A stretch of 64,000 bases of DNA, taken from Chthonomonas sp. (GTDB lineage Bacteria > Armatimonadota > Fimbriimonadia > Fimbriimonadales > Fimbriimonadaceae). Shown piece after piece: positions 24,540 through 35,400 of this stretch. The stretch is from NCBI GenBank assembly GCA_016788585.1, contig JAEURP010000018.1, positions 98,011-162,010 on the forward strand. The letters are read 5' to 3'. Position numbers and translations under genes: made by a program. Positions within the stretch are counted from its first letter, which is position 1. Every line of letters begins with the position of its first letter. The notes beneath the pieces were generated by a model. It saw nothing but the letters and a program-made list of their open reading frames with translations, had not been told where the DNA came from and did no database searches.

Positions 24540-27272
24540 ATGCAACTCAACAAAACCGCGCTCGCTGCGCTGGCCTGTGTCGCCCTATGGGGCATTGCTC
24601 CTGCCGCTAGCTTGGCCCAGTCCGCACCTGCTGAGCCAGCAAAGCAAGCCGAGCCACCGAAGAGAGACGAAAAGGCCGTTGCCTACGAAAAGGCAGTCAA
24701 AGACTTAGAGAAGTCCGAAGGAGCTTTTACGCTCTACAAGCGCAAAAAAGAGCTCTTGCTCGAGTTGCCTGAAGAAAAGCTGAGCAAGCTCTTCGTTGTT
24801 CAAGCAGCTTTTCATCATGGCTTCACAGAGGACCCAGCCCAGGCAGGGTCGCCAATTGGGAACAATGCCGTAGACGTCTATCGACTCGAGCGCCGTGATA
24901 CCGCCGTTTGGTTGATCCGCCCAAATCTGACCTATCGCTGGGACCCAAGCGATCCGCTTGCTCTTGCGAGTAGCCGAACGATGCCAGAAGCGATCCTGAG
25001 CGACTTTCCGATCGAACAGACCAATCCAGAAACCAAGAGAGTCCTGATCAATATCACTTCGCTTCTTAGCGGTGATCTGCAGCAGCTTGGCATGATGGTA
25101 ACGGTTCTAGGCGGATCTCAATACTCTCTGGAACGTGACAAGTCGGGCGTCGACCGCATCATCCAGTCGGCAGACATGACGACTGTTCGAATGAACAATG
25201 TGTACAGGGCAGCCCGCGCGGGCGGCGATAACCCGCTTGCGGCAATGTTTGGAATGGTCAATCATGCTGAGGATGGGCGAAGTCTGCCTCTAAAAGTCAC
25301 ATGGACCCTGAATTGGCGGCCCGAGAAGTCGAACTACATGCCTCGGATCGCGGACCCAAGAGTGGGCTATTTCACCCAAGACTTCTATTCAGTGGACAAG
25401 TTTTACAAGCGAGACCGGACCCAACGCTATATCAATCGTTGGAACCTGGTGAAGAAGTCGCCCGAAGCGAAGCTAAGCGACGTTGTCAAGCCCATCGTTT
25501 GGACGATTGACCCATCGATTCCTGAGAAGTATCGACCGGCCGTCAGAGAGGGCATCCTTCGATGGAACCGGGCGTTTGAGGCTGCCGGCTATCGGAATGC
25601 GATTCAGGTCGTCGACGCGCCAAAGAATGATCCTGATTACGATCATGCCGACGCACGTCGCAATGTCATCCGCTTTACGATGACTGAAAGTGCTGGCTAT
25701 GCCATTGCTCTCTTCCGCACGGATCCATTTACGGGCGAGATTCTGAACGCGAGTGTCAACATCGATGCAAACTACGTTCACTACGTGAATCAGGAGTATC
25801 TACGCTCCGCGATTCCATCCTCAGTGGCGCTTCAGGCAGGTCTGAAGATTGCCAAGCAAGGCCTCACGCAGACAGGCTTGCCTTCACCGAAGGACCTCAT
25901 GCTGAAGCGCGATGTCCTGCGCGACAAGGCTCTCGAGCCCGAGATTCGACGGCTGGGATGGACCCCGTTCTTCTGCAACATCGGTGCCCATGCCATGCGT
26001 GATATGGCAATGGCTTACAGCATCGGCAAGGCCAACAACATTGCCATTGGAAGCGATAAGTTCGTCGAAGAAGCCATGGCCGACGTGGTGGCCCATGAAG
26101 TTGGCCACTGTCTAGGCTTACGCCATAACTTCATCGCATCGACGAATCTGTCGACCGCTCAACTTGGCGATGATTCCGCGGTGAAGAATCACCAGGTCGC
26201 TGCATCAGTAATGGACTACACGCCGACCAACATGGTCGCACTACTAAACAACAAGCCTAAGAGCTTGTTCAATAACAGTATCGGTGCCTACGATATGTTT
26301 GCGATCGATTACGGTTACCGACCAGTAGGAGCACAAACCCCTGAAGGGGAGAAGTTCGCGCTGGGCCAAATCGCCAAGCAAAGCGGAATGCAGGGACTAG
26401 CTTACATGTCTGACGAAGACGCGGATGGGGTTGACCCATTTGTCGTTCGCTTTGACCTTGCTCGGGACCCGCTAAACTATGCTGAGAAAGAGATTGTTGG
26501 ATACAAGCGCACGCGAACATGGGCGATCAATAACCTGCCGATGCCCGGAAGTTCCTATGCTGATCGCACGTCTCTCGTCGTCGGCACGATGTCGCGACAA
26601 TTGAGTGTTGCGATGGCCGCGACTTCATTTATCACAGGTGTCGTAGGAAACCGAAACTTCAAGGGAGACATAGGCGAAAAGCCAACTCTGCGCCCGGTTG
26701 ATCCGGCCGCTGCACGCCAGGCGATGAAGATGATCTGCGGTGGGGCATTGGCAATGGATTCGGTTAACCTCTCGGAATCCGTTCTCAACAACCTGTCCTT
26801 GAACTATGAGGATGGCTCGGGGAATCAGTTCACTGCGCCGATCCGCATGACGCTACTCATGTCGCAAATGATGATCGTGATGCAACTTCTCAACGTGGAG
26901 GCATTGAATCAGATTCAAGAGAATCAGTTCAAGATGCCAAATATTCCATCGGCATACACGATCGATGAGCATGTCCGGCTGCTTGCAACGGCGCTATTCG
27001 GCGATGTACCGACCTCGACAAAGATCAATTCGATGCGCCGAGAGCTGCAATCATTTGCCCTGGAGTCGATGATCGAGCAAGCATCCCAAGCCGGCCTGCA
27101 GGCTGAGGTTCGCCGGGTCGCTGCCGATGGCGTAGACCTTGCCTCGGCCAAGATCAACTCGCGCCTCAGAAACCGGATGGCGATTGATGCTGCGACTCAA
27201 TCGCACCTTAAGAACCTAGCGAAAATGATAGCTCGGTACGAGAACCGAATGATGACCGTTTCAGGTCCTTAG
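24540..27272 (+). CDS. Secreted zinc-dependent metalloprotease, DUF5117/DUF4953 type
   Basis: 910 residues. A clear Sec signal peptide ends near 'ASLAQSAPA' (about residue 27). An Ala/Pro/Lys-rich linker follows, then the DUF5117-like beta domain ('RDTAVWLIRPNLTYRWDPSD'), then a metzincin-like catalytic domain with the zinc motif HExxHxxGxxH in 'VVAHEVGHCLGLRHNFIAST' (first His at about residue 519). 'SVMDYTPTNMVALL' is the Met-turn-like segment. The rest is helical. The start is set by AAGAGGA seven nt before ATG. Natural substrate unknown; action is outside the cytoplasm. Confidence 0.87.
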   Translation: MQLNKTALAALACVALWGIAPAASLAQSAPAEPAKQAEPPKRDEKAVAYEKAVKDLEKSEGAFTLYKRKKELLLELPEEKLSKLFVVQAAFHHGFTEDPAQAGSPIGNNAVDVYRLERRDTAVWLIRPNLTYRWDPSDPLALASSRTMPEAILSDFPIEQTNPETKRVLINITSLLSGDLQQLGMMVTVLGGSQYSLERDKSGVDRIIQSADMTTVRMNNVYRAARAGGDNPLAAMFGMVNHAEDGRSLPLKVTWTLNWRPEKSNYMPRIADPRVGYFTQDFYSVDKFYKRDRTQRYINRWNLVKKSPEAKLSDVVKPIVWTIDPSIPEKYRPAVREGILRWNRAFEAAGYRNAIQVVDAPKNDPDYDHADARRNVIRFTMTESAGYAIALFRTDPFTGEILNASVNIDANYVHYVNQEYLRSAIPSSVALQAGLKIAKQGLTQTGLPSPKDLMLKRDVLRDKALEPEIRRLGWTPFFCNIGAHAMRDMAMAYSIGKANNIAIGSDKFVEEAMADVVAHEVGHCLGLRHNFIASTNLSTAQLGDDSAVKNHQVAASVMDYTPTNMVALLNNKPKSLFNNSIGAYDMFAIDYGYRPVGAQTPEGEKFALGQIAKQSGMQGLAYMSDEDADGVDPFVVRFDLARDPLNYAEKEIVGYKRTRTWAINNLPMPGSSYADRTSLVVGTMSRQLSVAMAATSFITGVVGNRNFKGDIGEKPTLRPVDPAAARQAMKMICGGALAMDSVNLSESVLNNLSLNYEDGSGNQFTAPIRMTLLMSQMMIVMQLLNVEALNQIQENQFKMPNIPSAYTIDEHVRLLATALFGDVPTSTKINSMRRELQSFALESMIEQASQAGLQAEVRRVAADGVDLASAKINSRLRNRMAIDAATQSHLKNLAKMIARYENRMMTVSGP

Positions 27273-27281
27273 GATAAGAGT

Positions 27282-27311
27282 CTGCAGGCGGGATTTCCGT
27301 CCCGCCTGCAG
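27282..27311. terminator. Strong hairpin after the metalloprotease gene
   Basis: CTGCAGGCGGGA (27282-27293), loop TTTCCG, TCCCGCCTGCAG (27300-27311): a perfect 12-bp stem. There is no long T-run after it (GTTGAAATG), so it is a weak intrinsic terminator or an mRNA-end stabiliser. Confidence 0.6.
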
Positions 27312-27362
27312 GTTGAAATGCAACCACTTTGCCAATCTTCGCGATAAACTCTAAGAAAGCAA

Positions 27363-27965
27363 ATGTCAGGATCGTCCAGCGAAGTCCGATACGCCGAAAT
27401 CGCGCATGAAACCGCTCATGCGAGAGTACAAGTCGTACTCGACCTTGATGGCGGTACCAGGCGCGATCTTACTACGGGGATTGGCACGCTTGATCACCTG
27501 CTGACTCAATGGGCGTTTTTTGCGGGATTCGATCTTGGAATCAGTTGCGAAGGCAATCTCCATCTCGATGACCAACAAACGGTTGAAGCCATCGGAACGG
27601 CTCTCGGTGCCGCCCTTTGCCTCGCCTTGACCGATACCGGGCCCATTGAGCGACTTGGAAGCGCCCACGGAGTCACCGAAGATGCCTGTGTCATGGTAGC
27701 AACCGACCTCATTGGCAATGGGGCGCTTGGATACCAAGTCTCGATAAAGCGGGAGCGCCTCGGATTGCTGGCGGCTGAGTCGATCGAGGTATTCCTACTT
27801 GCATTTGCGCGCGCGGCAAAGATCTCTCTGCATGTTCAGCAGATTGCTGGCGAGAACGGACACCATATAGCTGAAGCCATCTTTAAGGGCCTAGGACAAG
27901 CCATGGCAAAGGCAACTCATCGCAACGAGCACCATCGTCTCAGTCGTAGAGGCAAGGAAAACTAA
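27363..27965 (+). CDS. Imidazoleglycerol-phosphate dehydratase (HisB) homologue with altered metal site
   Basis: 200 residues, the usual IGPD length, with both fold halves. The family enzyme makes imidazole-acetol phosphate in histidine synthesis using two Mn ions. The first HH motif (DxHHTVED) reads 'LDDQQTVEA' here: both His ligands are Gln (residues 71-72, bases 27573-27578). The later ligand in 'EMIEHFF' reads 'ESIEVFL' (His to Val), and the phosphate-binding 'SGRP' reads 'IGNG'. The second HH site ('AGENGHHIAEAIFKGLG') and the 'TLDHLL' His are intact. A pseudoenzyme or a paralogue with a new role is likely. No other his gene is adjacent. Confidence 0.75.
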   Translation: MSGSSSEVRYAEIAHETAHARVQVVLDLDGGTRRDLTTGIGTLDHLLTQWAFFAGFDLGISCEGNLHLDDQQTVEAIGTALGAALCLALTDTGPIERLGSAHGVTEDACVMVATDLIGNGALGYQVSIKRERLGLLAAESIEVFLLAFARAAKISLHVQQIAGENGHHIAEAIFKGLGQAMAKATHRNEHHRLSRRGKEN

Positions 27966-28255
27966 TGGACGAAATGCTCATTCCCCTCTTTTCGGTCTTA
28001 CTGATTTTTGGAATTCCCATCGTGGCGATTGTGACTTCACACCGTCAGAAGATGAAGGAAATGGAACTGCGGGCGAGAAATTCGCAGCCCCCGTTAGCTG
28101 TAGAACACCTACAAAATGAACTTTTGGCTCTACGTGAGCGCGTCAATGAGCAGGCGCTCGACGTCGAAAAACTAAAGGACTTGGTCAGGCTTGGAGCGCT
28201 TGGCGCACCACGAGTGATCGCTGGAGAAACTGAAGAACAAAGATTGAACTCTTGA
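27965..28255 (+). CDS. Small membrane-anchored coiled-coil protein, PspB-like
   Basis: 96 residues. One N-terminal membrane helix ('LIPLFSVLLIFGIPIVAIVT'), then a basic/charged helix ('HRQKMKEMELRARN') and a second coiled segment ('LQNELLALRERVNEQALDVE'). This resembles PspB-type envelope-stress proteins in layout only. Its ATG shares one base with the stop of the HisB-like gene, so the two are probably co-translated. Confidence 0.55.
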   Translation: MDEMLIPLFSVLLIFGIPIVAIVTSHRQKMKEMELRARNSQPPLAVEHLQNELLALRERVNEQALDVEKLKDLVRLGALGAPRVIAGETEEQRLNS

Positions 28256-28320
28256 ATTGATCGAGCACCCCGCGTGGCGGGGATATTAAGGCGGCACTAA
28301 GAAAATTGCCGTCGGGGGGC

Positions 28321-28350
28321 TTGACTTAGCCTCAACGCTTGGTGAATAAT
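28321..28350 (+). promoter_or_regulatory. Sigma-70-type promoter of rpoBC
   Basis: TTGACT (28321-28326), 18 nt, AATAAT (28345-28350). This matches the consensus at 5 of 6 bases in each box. It gives a leader of about 50 nt before the GTG of rpoB. It shows that rpoB starts its own transcript here, without rplJL in front. Confidence 0.65.
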
Positions 28351-28406
28351 GGATTTACCCCGCGTTACCGCCCGATGAACCGTCGTTTTTCGTGCCCTAG
28401 CTACGC

Positions 28407-31400
28407 GTGGCTCTGAGGAATGCATTGAGAGTCATTAAGCCAGCCGTCAAAAGTCTCCCGCGAATCCTAGAAGTCCCCAACCTGATCGAATTACAACTTG
28501 ATTCTTACCGATGGTTCCTTGAAGAAGGCTTGCCTGAGCTGTTTAAGACGTTCAGCCCCATCTGGGACTTCACCCAGTCTAACTACATCGAGTTTGTTGA
28601 CTTTATCCTCGGCGAACCTAAGTACTCCCTTCAGGAGTGCCGCGATCGCGACATGACCTACGAAACCCCGATCAAAGCCACCGTGCGCTTTGGCGGTAAG
28701 GACCGCGAAGAGATTGAGTCCGAGGTGTACCTTGGCGATCTTCCATTGATGACCGACAAGGGTACGTTCGTGATCAATGGTCGTGAGCGGGTCATTGTTT
28801 CTCAGCTCAGCCGTTCACCCGGTTTGTACTTCGAAGAAGGTGTGGACACGACGATGCACGTCATCATTTCGGCGCGCATCATTCCGAATGAAGGTCCGTG
28901 GCTTGAAGTCGAATCCGACGCTAATCGAGCGGTATTCACACAGATTTCTCAAACCAAAAAGCTCCCGATCACTCAGTTGATCAAAGCTCTGCACGCCTTT
29001 ATTGATAGCAACGATCCTGAGAAGCTTCGGGGTCGCATTCGCTACCAAATGAAGGTCAGCGATGCCGGTAAGAAGAAGTTGGTCGAGCCCCTCGTCGACA
29101 AGAGCACTGGTGAGGTCATTCTCGAAAAGGGAACGATTCTGACGAAGAAGGTGCTGGCGGACCTCAGCAAAGACGCCCTAAAGCAGACTGTCGAAGTTGA
29201 ATCGCCTTTAGGCTCAAACGAAGAGATGCTTTGGCACTTTGGCGAAGAAGTGACTCTCAAGAAGCCGACAGCGGAAGAGTTGATCGGTGTGCGACCGCTC
29301 GAAGATGTCACGGAAGGCGGCAAAGTGATCGTTAAGCGACTAGAAAAGATCGAAGCCGATACCGCCAAGAAAATCGAATCCCTCGAAGTTAAGGAACTCG
29401 ATGCCCTCAAGGTGAGCCCGTTGCTTAATGCGACGCTCGATCAAGACAAGACCACCAACATGCGCGAAGCCATGGTGGATATCTTCAAGAGAATGCGTCC
29501 CGGCGAAGCCGCCACCGAAGAAGCGGCCAAGCAACTCATTTACAATCAGTTCTTCGAAATCAAGCGATACGATCTTGGAAAGGTCGGTCGCCGATTCTTG
29601 AATATTAAGCTCGGCAACGACATTCCTCTCACGGTCCGTAACCTCACCAGTGATGACCTCGCTGGCATCATTTTTGCGATGGAGCCCTACCTAGACGGCG
29701 AGGCCGAGCGAGATGATATCGACGATCTCAAGAACAAGCGCGTTCGTAGCGTTGGTGAATTGCTTCAAAGTCAGCTCCGCCTCGGATTTGTGAGGATGGA
29801 AAAGGTTGCTCGCGAACGAATGACGAGCGCCGATCAAGAGACCTTGCTTCCAAGCATCATTCTCTCGGTTAAGCCGGTCAGTGCAAGCATCAAGAGCTTC
29901 TTTAGCTCGAACCAGCTCAGTACGTTCATGGATCAGACGAATCCATTGAGCGAAATCACGAATAAGCGAAGGCTCTCGAGCCTCGGCCCTGGTGGTCTTC
30001 AACGAACAAGCGCCAAGCTGGAAGTTCGAGACGTGCACCGATCTCACTACGGTCGAATCTGCCCCATCGAGACTCCGGAAGGTCCGAACATCGGTCTCAT
30101 TAGCCAGATGACGACCCTGGCTCGTATCGACGAGTTCGGGTTCCTGATGACGCCATACCGCAAGGTTGTGAATTGCAAGGTCAGCGACGAAATCGTTTAC
30201 ATGACCGCCAACGAAGACTTCACGGCCCACATCGCTCCGGCAGACATGAAGCTGGACGCCGATGGCAACATTGTCGACGACTTCGTAAAGGTGAGGTGCC
30301 CAGCTGGAAGCAAGGACTTCGGAGGCGCCTCTTACCCGACCGTTCCGCGCGATCGCGTTCAGTTCATGGACGTGTCACCGCAACAGATCATCTCTGTAGC
30401 AACCGCCCTTATTCCGTTCTTGGAAAATGACGACGCTAACCGAGCCCTCATGGGAGCAAACATGCAGCGCCAAGCGGTGCCTTGCCTCAGGAGCGATCAG
30501 CCGGTTGTTGGCACTGGTTACGAGCGAGTTGCCGCCGAGGACTCCGGTTCGGCTGTCGTTGCTCGCCGAACAGGCACTGTCGAAGGCGTCACCAGTCAAG
30601 AGATCAAGGTTCTTGCTGATGACGGCGGCGTGGATAGCTATGAGCTCATGCACATGGTGCAGAGCAACAAATCGACCTGCTTCACCCACCGACCAGTCGT
30701 ATTCCCAGGAGATCGCGTTCTTAAGGGGCAACCCCTGGCCGATGGCCCGACCTGCGATGAAGGCCGACTCTCGCTTGGCCAGAATGTCCTCGTCGCATTC
30801 ATGCCTTGGGGCGGTTACAACTATGAAGACGCGATTTTGATCAGCGAGCGCATGGTGAAGGACGACGTGTTCACATCGATTCATATCGAGCGACACGAGT
30901 CGGAAGCCGTCGATACCAAGCTTGGACCCGAGGAAATCACTCGCGACATTCCGAACGTTGGCGAAGATGCGTTGAAGGATCTCGACGAGAATGGCATCGT
31001 GCGCATTGGCGCCGAGGTCCGGCCCGAAGACATCTTGGTTGGTAAGGTGGCGCCGAAGGGTCAAACCGAAATGACTGCCGAAGAGCGACTCATCATTGCG
31101 ATTTTCGGTAAGAAAGCCGAAGAGACCCGCGACGTTTCTCTCCGATTGCCGCACGGCGAAAAGGGTCAGATTATCGACGTAAAGGTCTTCAGCCGATACA
31201 AGTATCTAAGCCCCAGCATCAACTACACCTACAAGGAGTCGAAGAAGCGCGACAGCTTGATCTGCGACAGAACGGAAGAGAACTTGCTTCCGCTGCCGGG
31301 TGACGAACTGCCAGCCGGCACCAATATGACTGTTCAGGTCTACATTGCCCAGAAGCGAAAGCTGATGGTCGGTGACAAGATGGCTGGACGGCACGGTAAC

Positions 31401-32462
31401 AAGGGTGTTATCTCGAAAATTGTTCCGGTCGAAGATATGCCGTTCCTGGCAGACGGTACGCCGGTCGACGTGATTCTAAATCCGCTCGGTGTACCAAGCC
31501 GAATGAATATCGGGCAGCTTCTTGAAATGCACCTTGGGTTGGTCGGACGCCACTTTGGCGTGCGATACGAGTGCCCAGCGTTCGAAGGCGCTACTGATCT
31601 TGAGATCACGGCGGAAATCGAACGAATGGCGATCGACATGCGACGGCAGGTGCTGTCGGCCTATGTCAAGCGAGAACTCTTGCTCGACGTCGACTTTGAT
31701 CGCACCGAGGCGCTGGAAAGCATGCTTGGCAAGATCGAGGCAGCCGTCCGGCAACTCGATGTCGATCGGCTTGAGCGAGTCTCAAGAATCCTCGCTGCCC
31801 CTCCGGTTAAGAAGGTCAGCGAACTGCTCGACCTCGATGACTGGACGCCCGAAGAGTTGCCGGAGCAAGCTGGACCTGCTTACAAGGCCGACGAAAAGGT
31901 TTATCAGGCGATCATGGATGGCATCACGAAGAACGCTTGGAAGCGGGCTGGCATCGAGCCAGATAGCTTTAAGAGCTGGGTTCGCGACGGCATGACTGGC
32001 GACGAACTTCCCAATCCAATTACGGTCGGCTTGATGTACATCCTGAAGCTCGAGCACTTGGCGGATGAGAAGATTCACGCACGATCCATAGGTCCCTACT
32101 CGCTGGTGACCCAACAGCCTCTCGGAGGAAAGGCGCAGTTTGGTGGTCAGCGATTCGGAGAAATGGAAGTGTGGGCGCTCGAAGCCTATGGTGCTGCCTA
32201 TACGCTCCAGGAGCTTTTGACGATCAAATCCGACGATGTCATGGGCCGCGTCAAAGCCTACGAAAGCATCGTGAAGGGCGACACGATCACCGAGCCCGGC
32301 ATTCCCGAGTCGTTCAAGATTCTCGTAAACGAACTCCGCTCACTTTGTCTCAAGGTTGCGGTTGAAGACCCCAACAACAAGGAACTCACTCTCAAGGACT
32401 TGGATGAACTATCCAGTGGCGACGATGTGCGCCTCTCCAAGAGCGTCGGATTCTTCAACTAA
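28407..32462 (+). CDS. rpoB: RNA polymerase subunit beta
   Basis: 1351 residues from GTG 28407. Beta forms one jaw of RNA polymerase and the rifampicin pocket. Family blocks run throughout: 'SQLSRSPGLYFE', 'DVHRSHYGRICPIETPEGPN', 'GYNYEDAILISERMVKDDVF', 'KMAGRHGNKGVISKI', 'GGKAQFGGQRFGEMEVWALE'. In the rifampicin cluster the sequence reads 'LSTFMDQTNPLSEITNKRRL'. Compared with E. coli this puts Thr at position 513 (Gln) and Asn at position 526 (His). The rpoC ATG follows after 24 nt. No ribosomal protein genes lie upstream, unlike the common rplKAJL-rpoBC order. Confidence 0.98.
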   Translation: MALRNALRVIKPAVKSLPRILEVPNLIELQLDSYRWFLEEGLPELFKTFSPIWDFTQSNYIEFVDFILGEPKYSLQECRDRDMTYETPIKATVRFGGKDREEIESEVYLGDLPLMTDKGTFVINGRERVIVSQLSRSPGLYFEEGVDTTMHVIISARIIPNEGPWLEVESDANRAVFTQISQTKKLPITQLIKALHAFIDSNDPEKLRGRIRYQMKVSDAGKKKLVEPLVDKSTGEVILEKGTILTKKVLADLSKDALKQTVEVESPLGSNEEMLWHFGEEVTLKKPTAEELIGVRPLEDVTEGGKVIVKRLEKIEADTAKKIESLEVKELDALKVSPLLNATLDQDKTTNMREAMVDIFKRMRPGEAATEEAAKQLIYNQFFEIKRYDLGKVGRRFLNIKLGNDIPLTVRNLTSDDLAGIIFAMEPYLDGEAERDDIDDLKNKRVRSVGELLQSQLRLGFVRMEKVARERMTSADQETLLPSIILSVKPVSASIKSFFSSNQLSTFMDQTNPLSEITNKRRLSSLGPGGLQRTSAKLEVRDVHRSHYGRICPIETPEGPNIGLISQMTTLARIDEFGFLMTPYRKVVNCKVSDEIVYMTANEDFTAHIAPADMKLDADGNIVDDFVKVRCPAGSKDFGGASYPTVPRDRVQFMDVSPQQIISVATALIPFLENDDANRALMGANMQRQAVPCLRSDQPVVGTGYERVAAEDSGSAVVARRTGTVEGVTSQEIKVLADDGGVDSYELMHMVQSNKSTCFTHRPVVFPGDRVLKGQPLADGPTCDEGRLSLGQNVLVAFMPWGGYNYEDAILISERMVKDDVFTSIHIERHESEAVDTKLGPEEITRDIPNVGEDALKDLDENGIVRIGAEVRPEDILVGKVAPKGQTEMTAEERLIIAIFGKKAEETRDVSLRLPHGEKGQIIDVKVFSRYKYLSPSINYTYKESKKRDSLICDRTEENLLPLPGDELPAGTNMTVQVYIAQKRKLMVGDKMAGRHGNKGVISKIVPVEDMPFLADGTPVDVILNPLGVPSRMNIGQLLEMHLGLVGRHFGVRYECPAFEGATDLEITAEIERMAIDMRRQVLSAYVKRELLLDVDFDRTEALESMLGKIEAAVRQLDVDRLERVSRILAAPPVKKVSELLDLDDWTPEELPEQAGPAYKADEKVYQAIMDGITKNAWKRAGIEPDSFKSWVRDGMTGDELPNPITVGLMYILKLEHLADEKIHARSIGPYSLVTQQPLGGKAQFGGQRFGEMEVWALEAYGAAYTLQELLTIKSDDVMGRVKAYESIVKGDTITEPGIPESFKILVNELRSLCLKVAVEDPNNKELTLKDLDELSSGDDVRLSKSVGFFN

Positions 32463-32486
32463 CCCCTAAAAATCTACAAAAACGAA

Positions 32487-35400
32487 ATGGCAGACGTCAG
32501 ACTTTTCGACAAAATCAGAATTGGAATCGCAAGCCCCGAAGAGATTCGGGAGTGGTCCAAGCGTAAGGACGCAACCGGCGCTCAAATCTTCTACGAAGTG
32601 AAGAAGCCGGAAACCATCAACTACCGAACATTCAAGCCGGAGCGCGATGGCCTATTCTGCGAGCGAATCTTTGGGCCTTCTAAGGACTGGGAATGCTCCT
32701 GCGGTCGTTACAAGAAGATCAAGTACAAGGGCATCATCTGTGAGCGCTGCGGAGTCGAAGTTACGCGCAGCAAGGTTCGCCGAGAGCGGATGGGCATCGT
32801 TGAGCTAGCAGCACCCGTTTGCCACATTTGGTACCTCAAGGGAGTTCCGTCTCCCATCGCCTTACTTCTCGACCTGAGCCCTCGAAATCTCGAGAAGGTC
32901 ATCTACTTTGCCAGCTTCATCATCATCGACATCGATGCTGAGCAATTAGCTGAGAAGCTGCCCCAAATCAGGGACGCTGTTGAGAACGAAAAGCTCAACA
33001 TCATGAAGCAGATGCGCGAGCTTGAATTGGAGAGCGTCACCCGCCTCACCAACGAGATGCGCAACAATCCAGAGGAGTACCTCGACGAGCAATTCGTGAA
33101 GGAACGAATGAAGTCGGCATTCGACCGAATTCGAGCCGAGTACCGTGACGCTGATGATCGACTGAAGGATCTCGACATCGCTGTCGATGCCCTCGCCAAG
33201 CTTCAGCGCAACGATTTGATCGAAGAAGACAAGTGGCGCGCCATCAGCAAGATGCTCGATGCCGTCGACCGCCAGCTACGCTCTGATCTCGCATCTTTGG
33301 TCCGAGCAAACATCGGTGCTGATGCCGCCAAGGAACTGTTGCGCCGGGTCGATCTAGATCAACTCGCCAAGGACCTGCGGCACGAGATCGTCACTACGAC
33401 TACCGCAAAGCGAGCCCGTGCCATCAAGCGCCTTGAATTGGTCGAGGCTCTGATTAGCTCGAAGAGCAAGCCCGAGTGGATGATCCTTGAGGTCGTCCCG
33501 GTCATTTCGCCTGAGCTGCGTCCGATGGTTCAACTCGACGGCGGCCGGTTTGCAACTTCTGACCTAAACGATCTCTATCGCCGAATCATCAACCGCAACA
33601 ACCGACTCAAGCGAATCATGGAAATCCAGGCGCCGGAGTCGATCATCAATCACGAAAAGCGATTGCTACAAGAAGCCGTTGATGCTTTGATCGATAATGG
33701 TCGCCGAAGCCGGCCGGTTGTTGGCTCCAACGCCCGCCCGCTCAAGTCCCTGAGTGACATGCTGAAGGGTAAGGAGGGTCGGTTCCGAAAGAACCTACTT
33801 GGTAAGCGTGTGGACTACTCCGGACGATCAGTGATCGTTGTTGGACCTCACCTTAAGCTTCACCAATGCGGTTTGCCGAAGGAGATGGCGCTCGAACTCT
33901 TCAAGCCCTTCGTCATGAAGACGCTTGTCGAGAAGAAGATAACGCAGAACATCAAGACAGCGAAGCGCATGATCGAGCGGATGCACCCAGCAGTTTGGGA
34001 TGGTCTCGAAGAGGTGATCGCCGAGCATCCGGTGCTGCTAAACCGCGCGCCTACCCTTCACCGATTGGGTATCCAAGCGTTCGAGCCGATCCTCGTTGAA
34101 GGTAAGGCAATCCAAGTTCACCCGCTCGTTTGCCACGCGTATAACGCGGACTTCGACGGCGACCAAATGGCTGTGCACGTTCCGCTTAGCGTTGAGGCTC
34201 AGGCCGAAGCCCGAGTGCTAATGCTCTCGACGCAGAACCTGTTCAGCCCGGCAGACGGAAAGCCGACTGTCTCGCCAATCCAAGATATCGTTCTGGGTTG
34301 CTACGCGCTGACATTTGAGCACAAAGAAGGTCGAGCTCGCCTACAAGCACAGCTAGACGCCTTCAAGAAGGATCCGAAGAAGAACCCATCGCCACGCGTA
34401 TTCAATAGCATCGAAGAAGTTCTCTATGTCTTCGATACTGTTGGCGAGAAGGAGCGAGGGTTTATCATCAACGACCCTGTGCAGGTCCGCCTCACGCGCC
34501 CAATCTTCAGGAGCAGCGATGAGGTCGCATATCGTGATCCTGCTACCGGGCAAGAGTTTTATTACGAGACGACCAAAGACGAGGATGGTAAGGAAGTCCG
34601 AGAACTGGCCCCTTATGAGATGGAGTACGAAACAAAGATTTTCATCGCCACTCCGGGTCAGCTGATCTTCAACGAAATCCTACCGTTCCCAATGAAGTTC
34701 AGCGATCAGTTCCTGAACCTCGAGTTGGGTAAGAAGAACATCGCCGATACCATTGTCGCTTGCCACAAGCTTGTTGGCAAGGAAGGCACGATTAAGCTAC
34801 TCGACGACATGAAGGACCTAGGCTTTACTTGGGCGACCAAGTATGGCTTGAGCATCGCGCTTACCGACATGGACCCGCCAAAGCGACGCGAGGAAATCCT
34901 TGCCGAAGCCGATGCGAAGTCGAACCGCGTCGATACGCAGTTCCGACGAGGCATGCTTGGCTTTAACGAGATGCAGGTCGAGCTGGTCAAGCTCTGGCAG
35001 CAAACATACGACGACATCGGTAAGGAACTCGTCAGCGGTATGGAGCAGCTCAATCCGCTCTCGATTATCACCGTCTCGGGTGCTCGAGGTTCGGTCAAGC
35101 AGCTATCGCAGCTGAGTGGCATGCGCGGCCTCATGATGAACCAGTTCAACGAGGTGATTTACGAAATGCCCGTTCGAAACTCGTTCTACCGAGGTCTTTC
35201 GATGCTTGAGTACTTTGTGACCACGCACGGTGCCCGTAAGGGTCTTGCCGACACGGCTCTTCGTACTGCCGACGCGGGATACCTCACGCGCCGTCTCTGC
35301 GACGTCGCACAAGACGTGATCATCAAGCGCAAGGACTGTGAAACGACGGAAGGCGTGGTCGTTCACCGAATCTACGATGAAGGTGAGCCGATCGAGGGTC

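Noticed and set aside
27282..27311. CTGCAGGCGGGA palindrome as a mobile-element end
   Set aside because: No transposase, target duplication or second copy is seen; a transcription-end hairpin is simpler.
30375..31154. 259-residue minus-strand open frame
   Set aside because: Antisense to rpoB with no recognisable motif.
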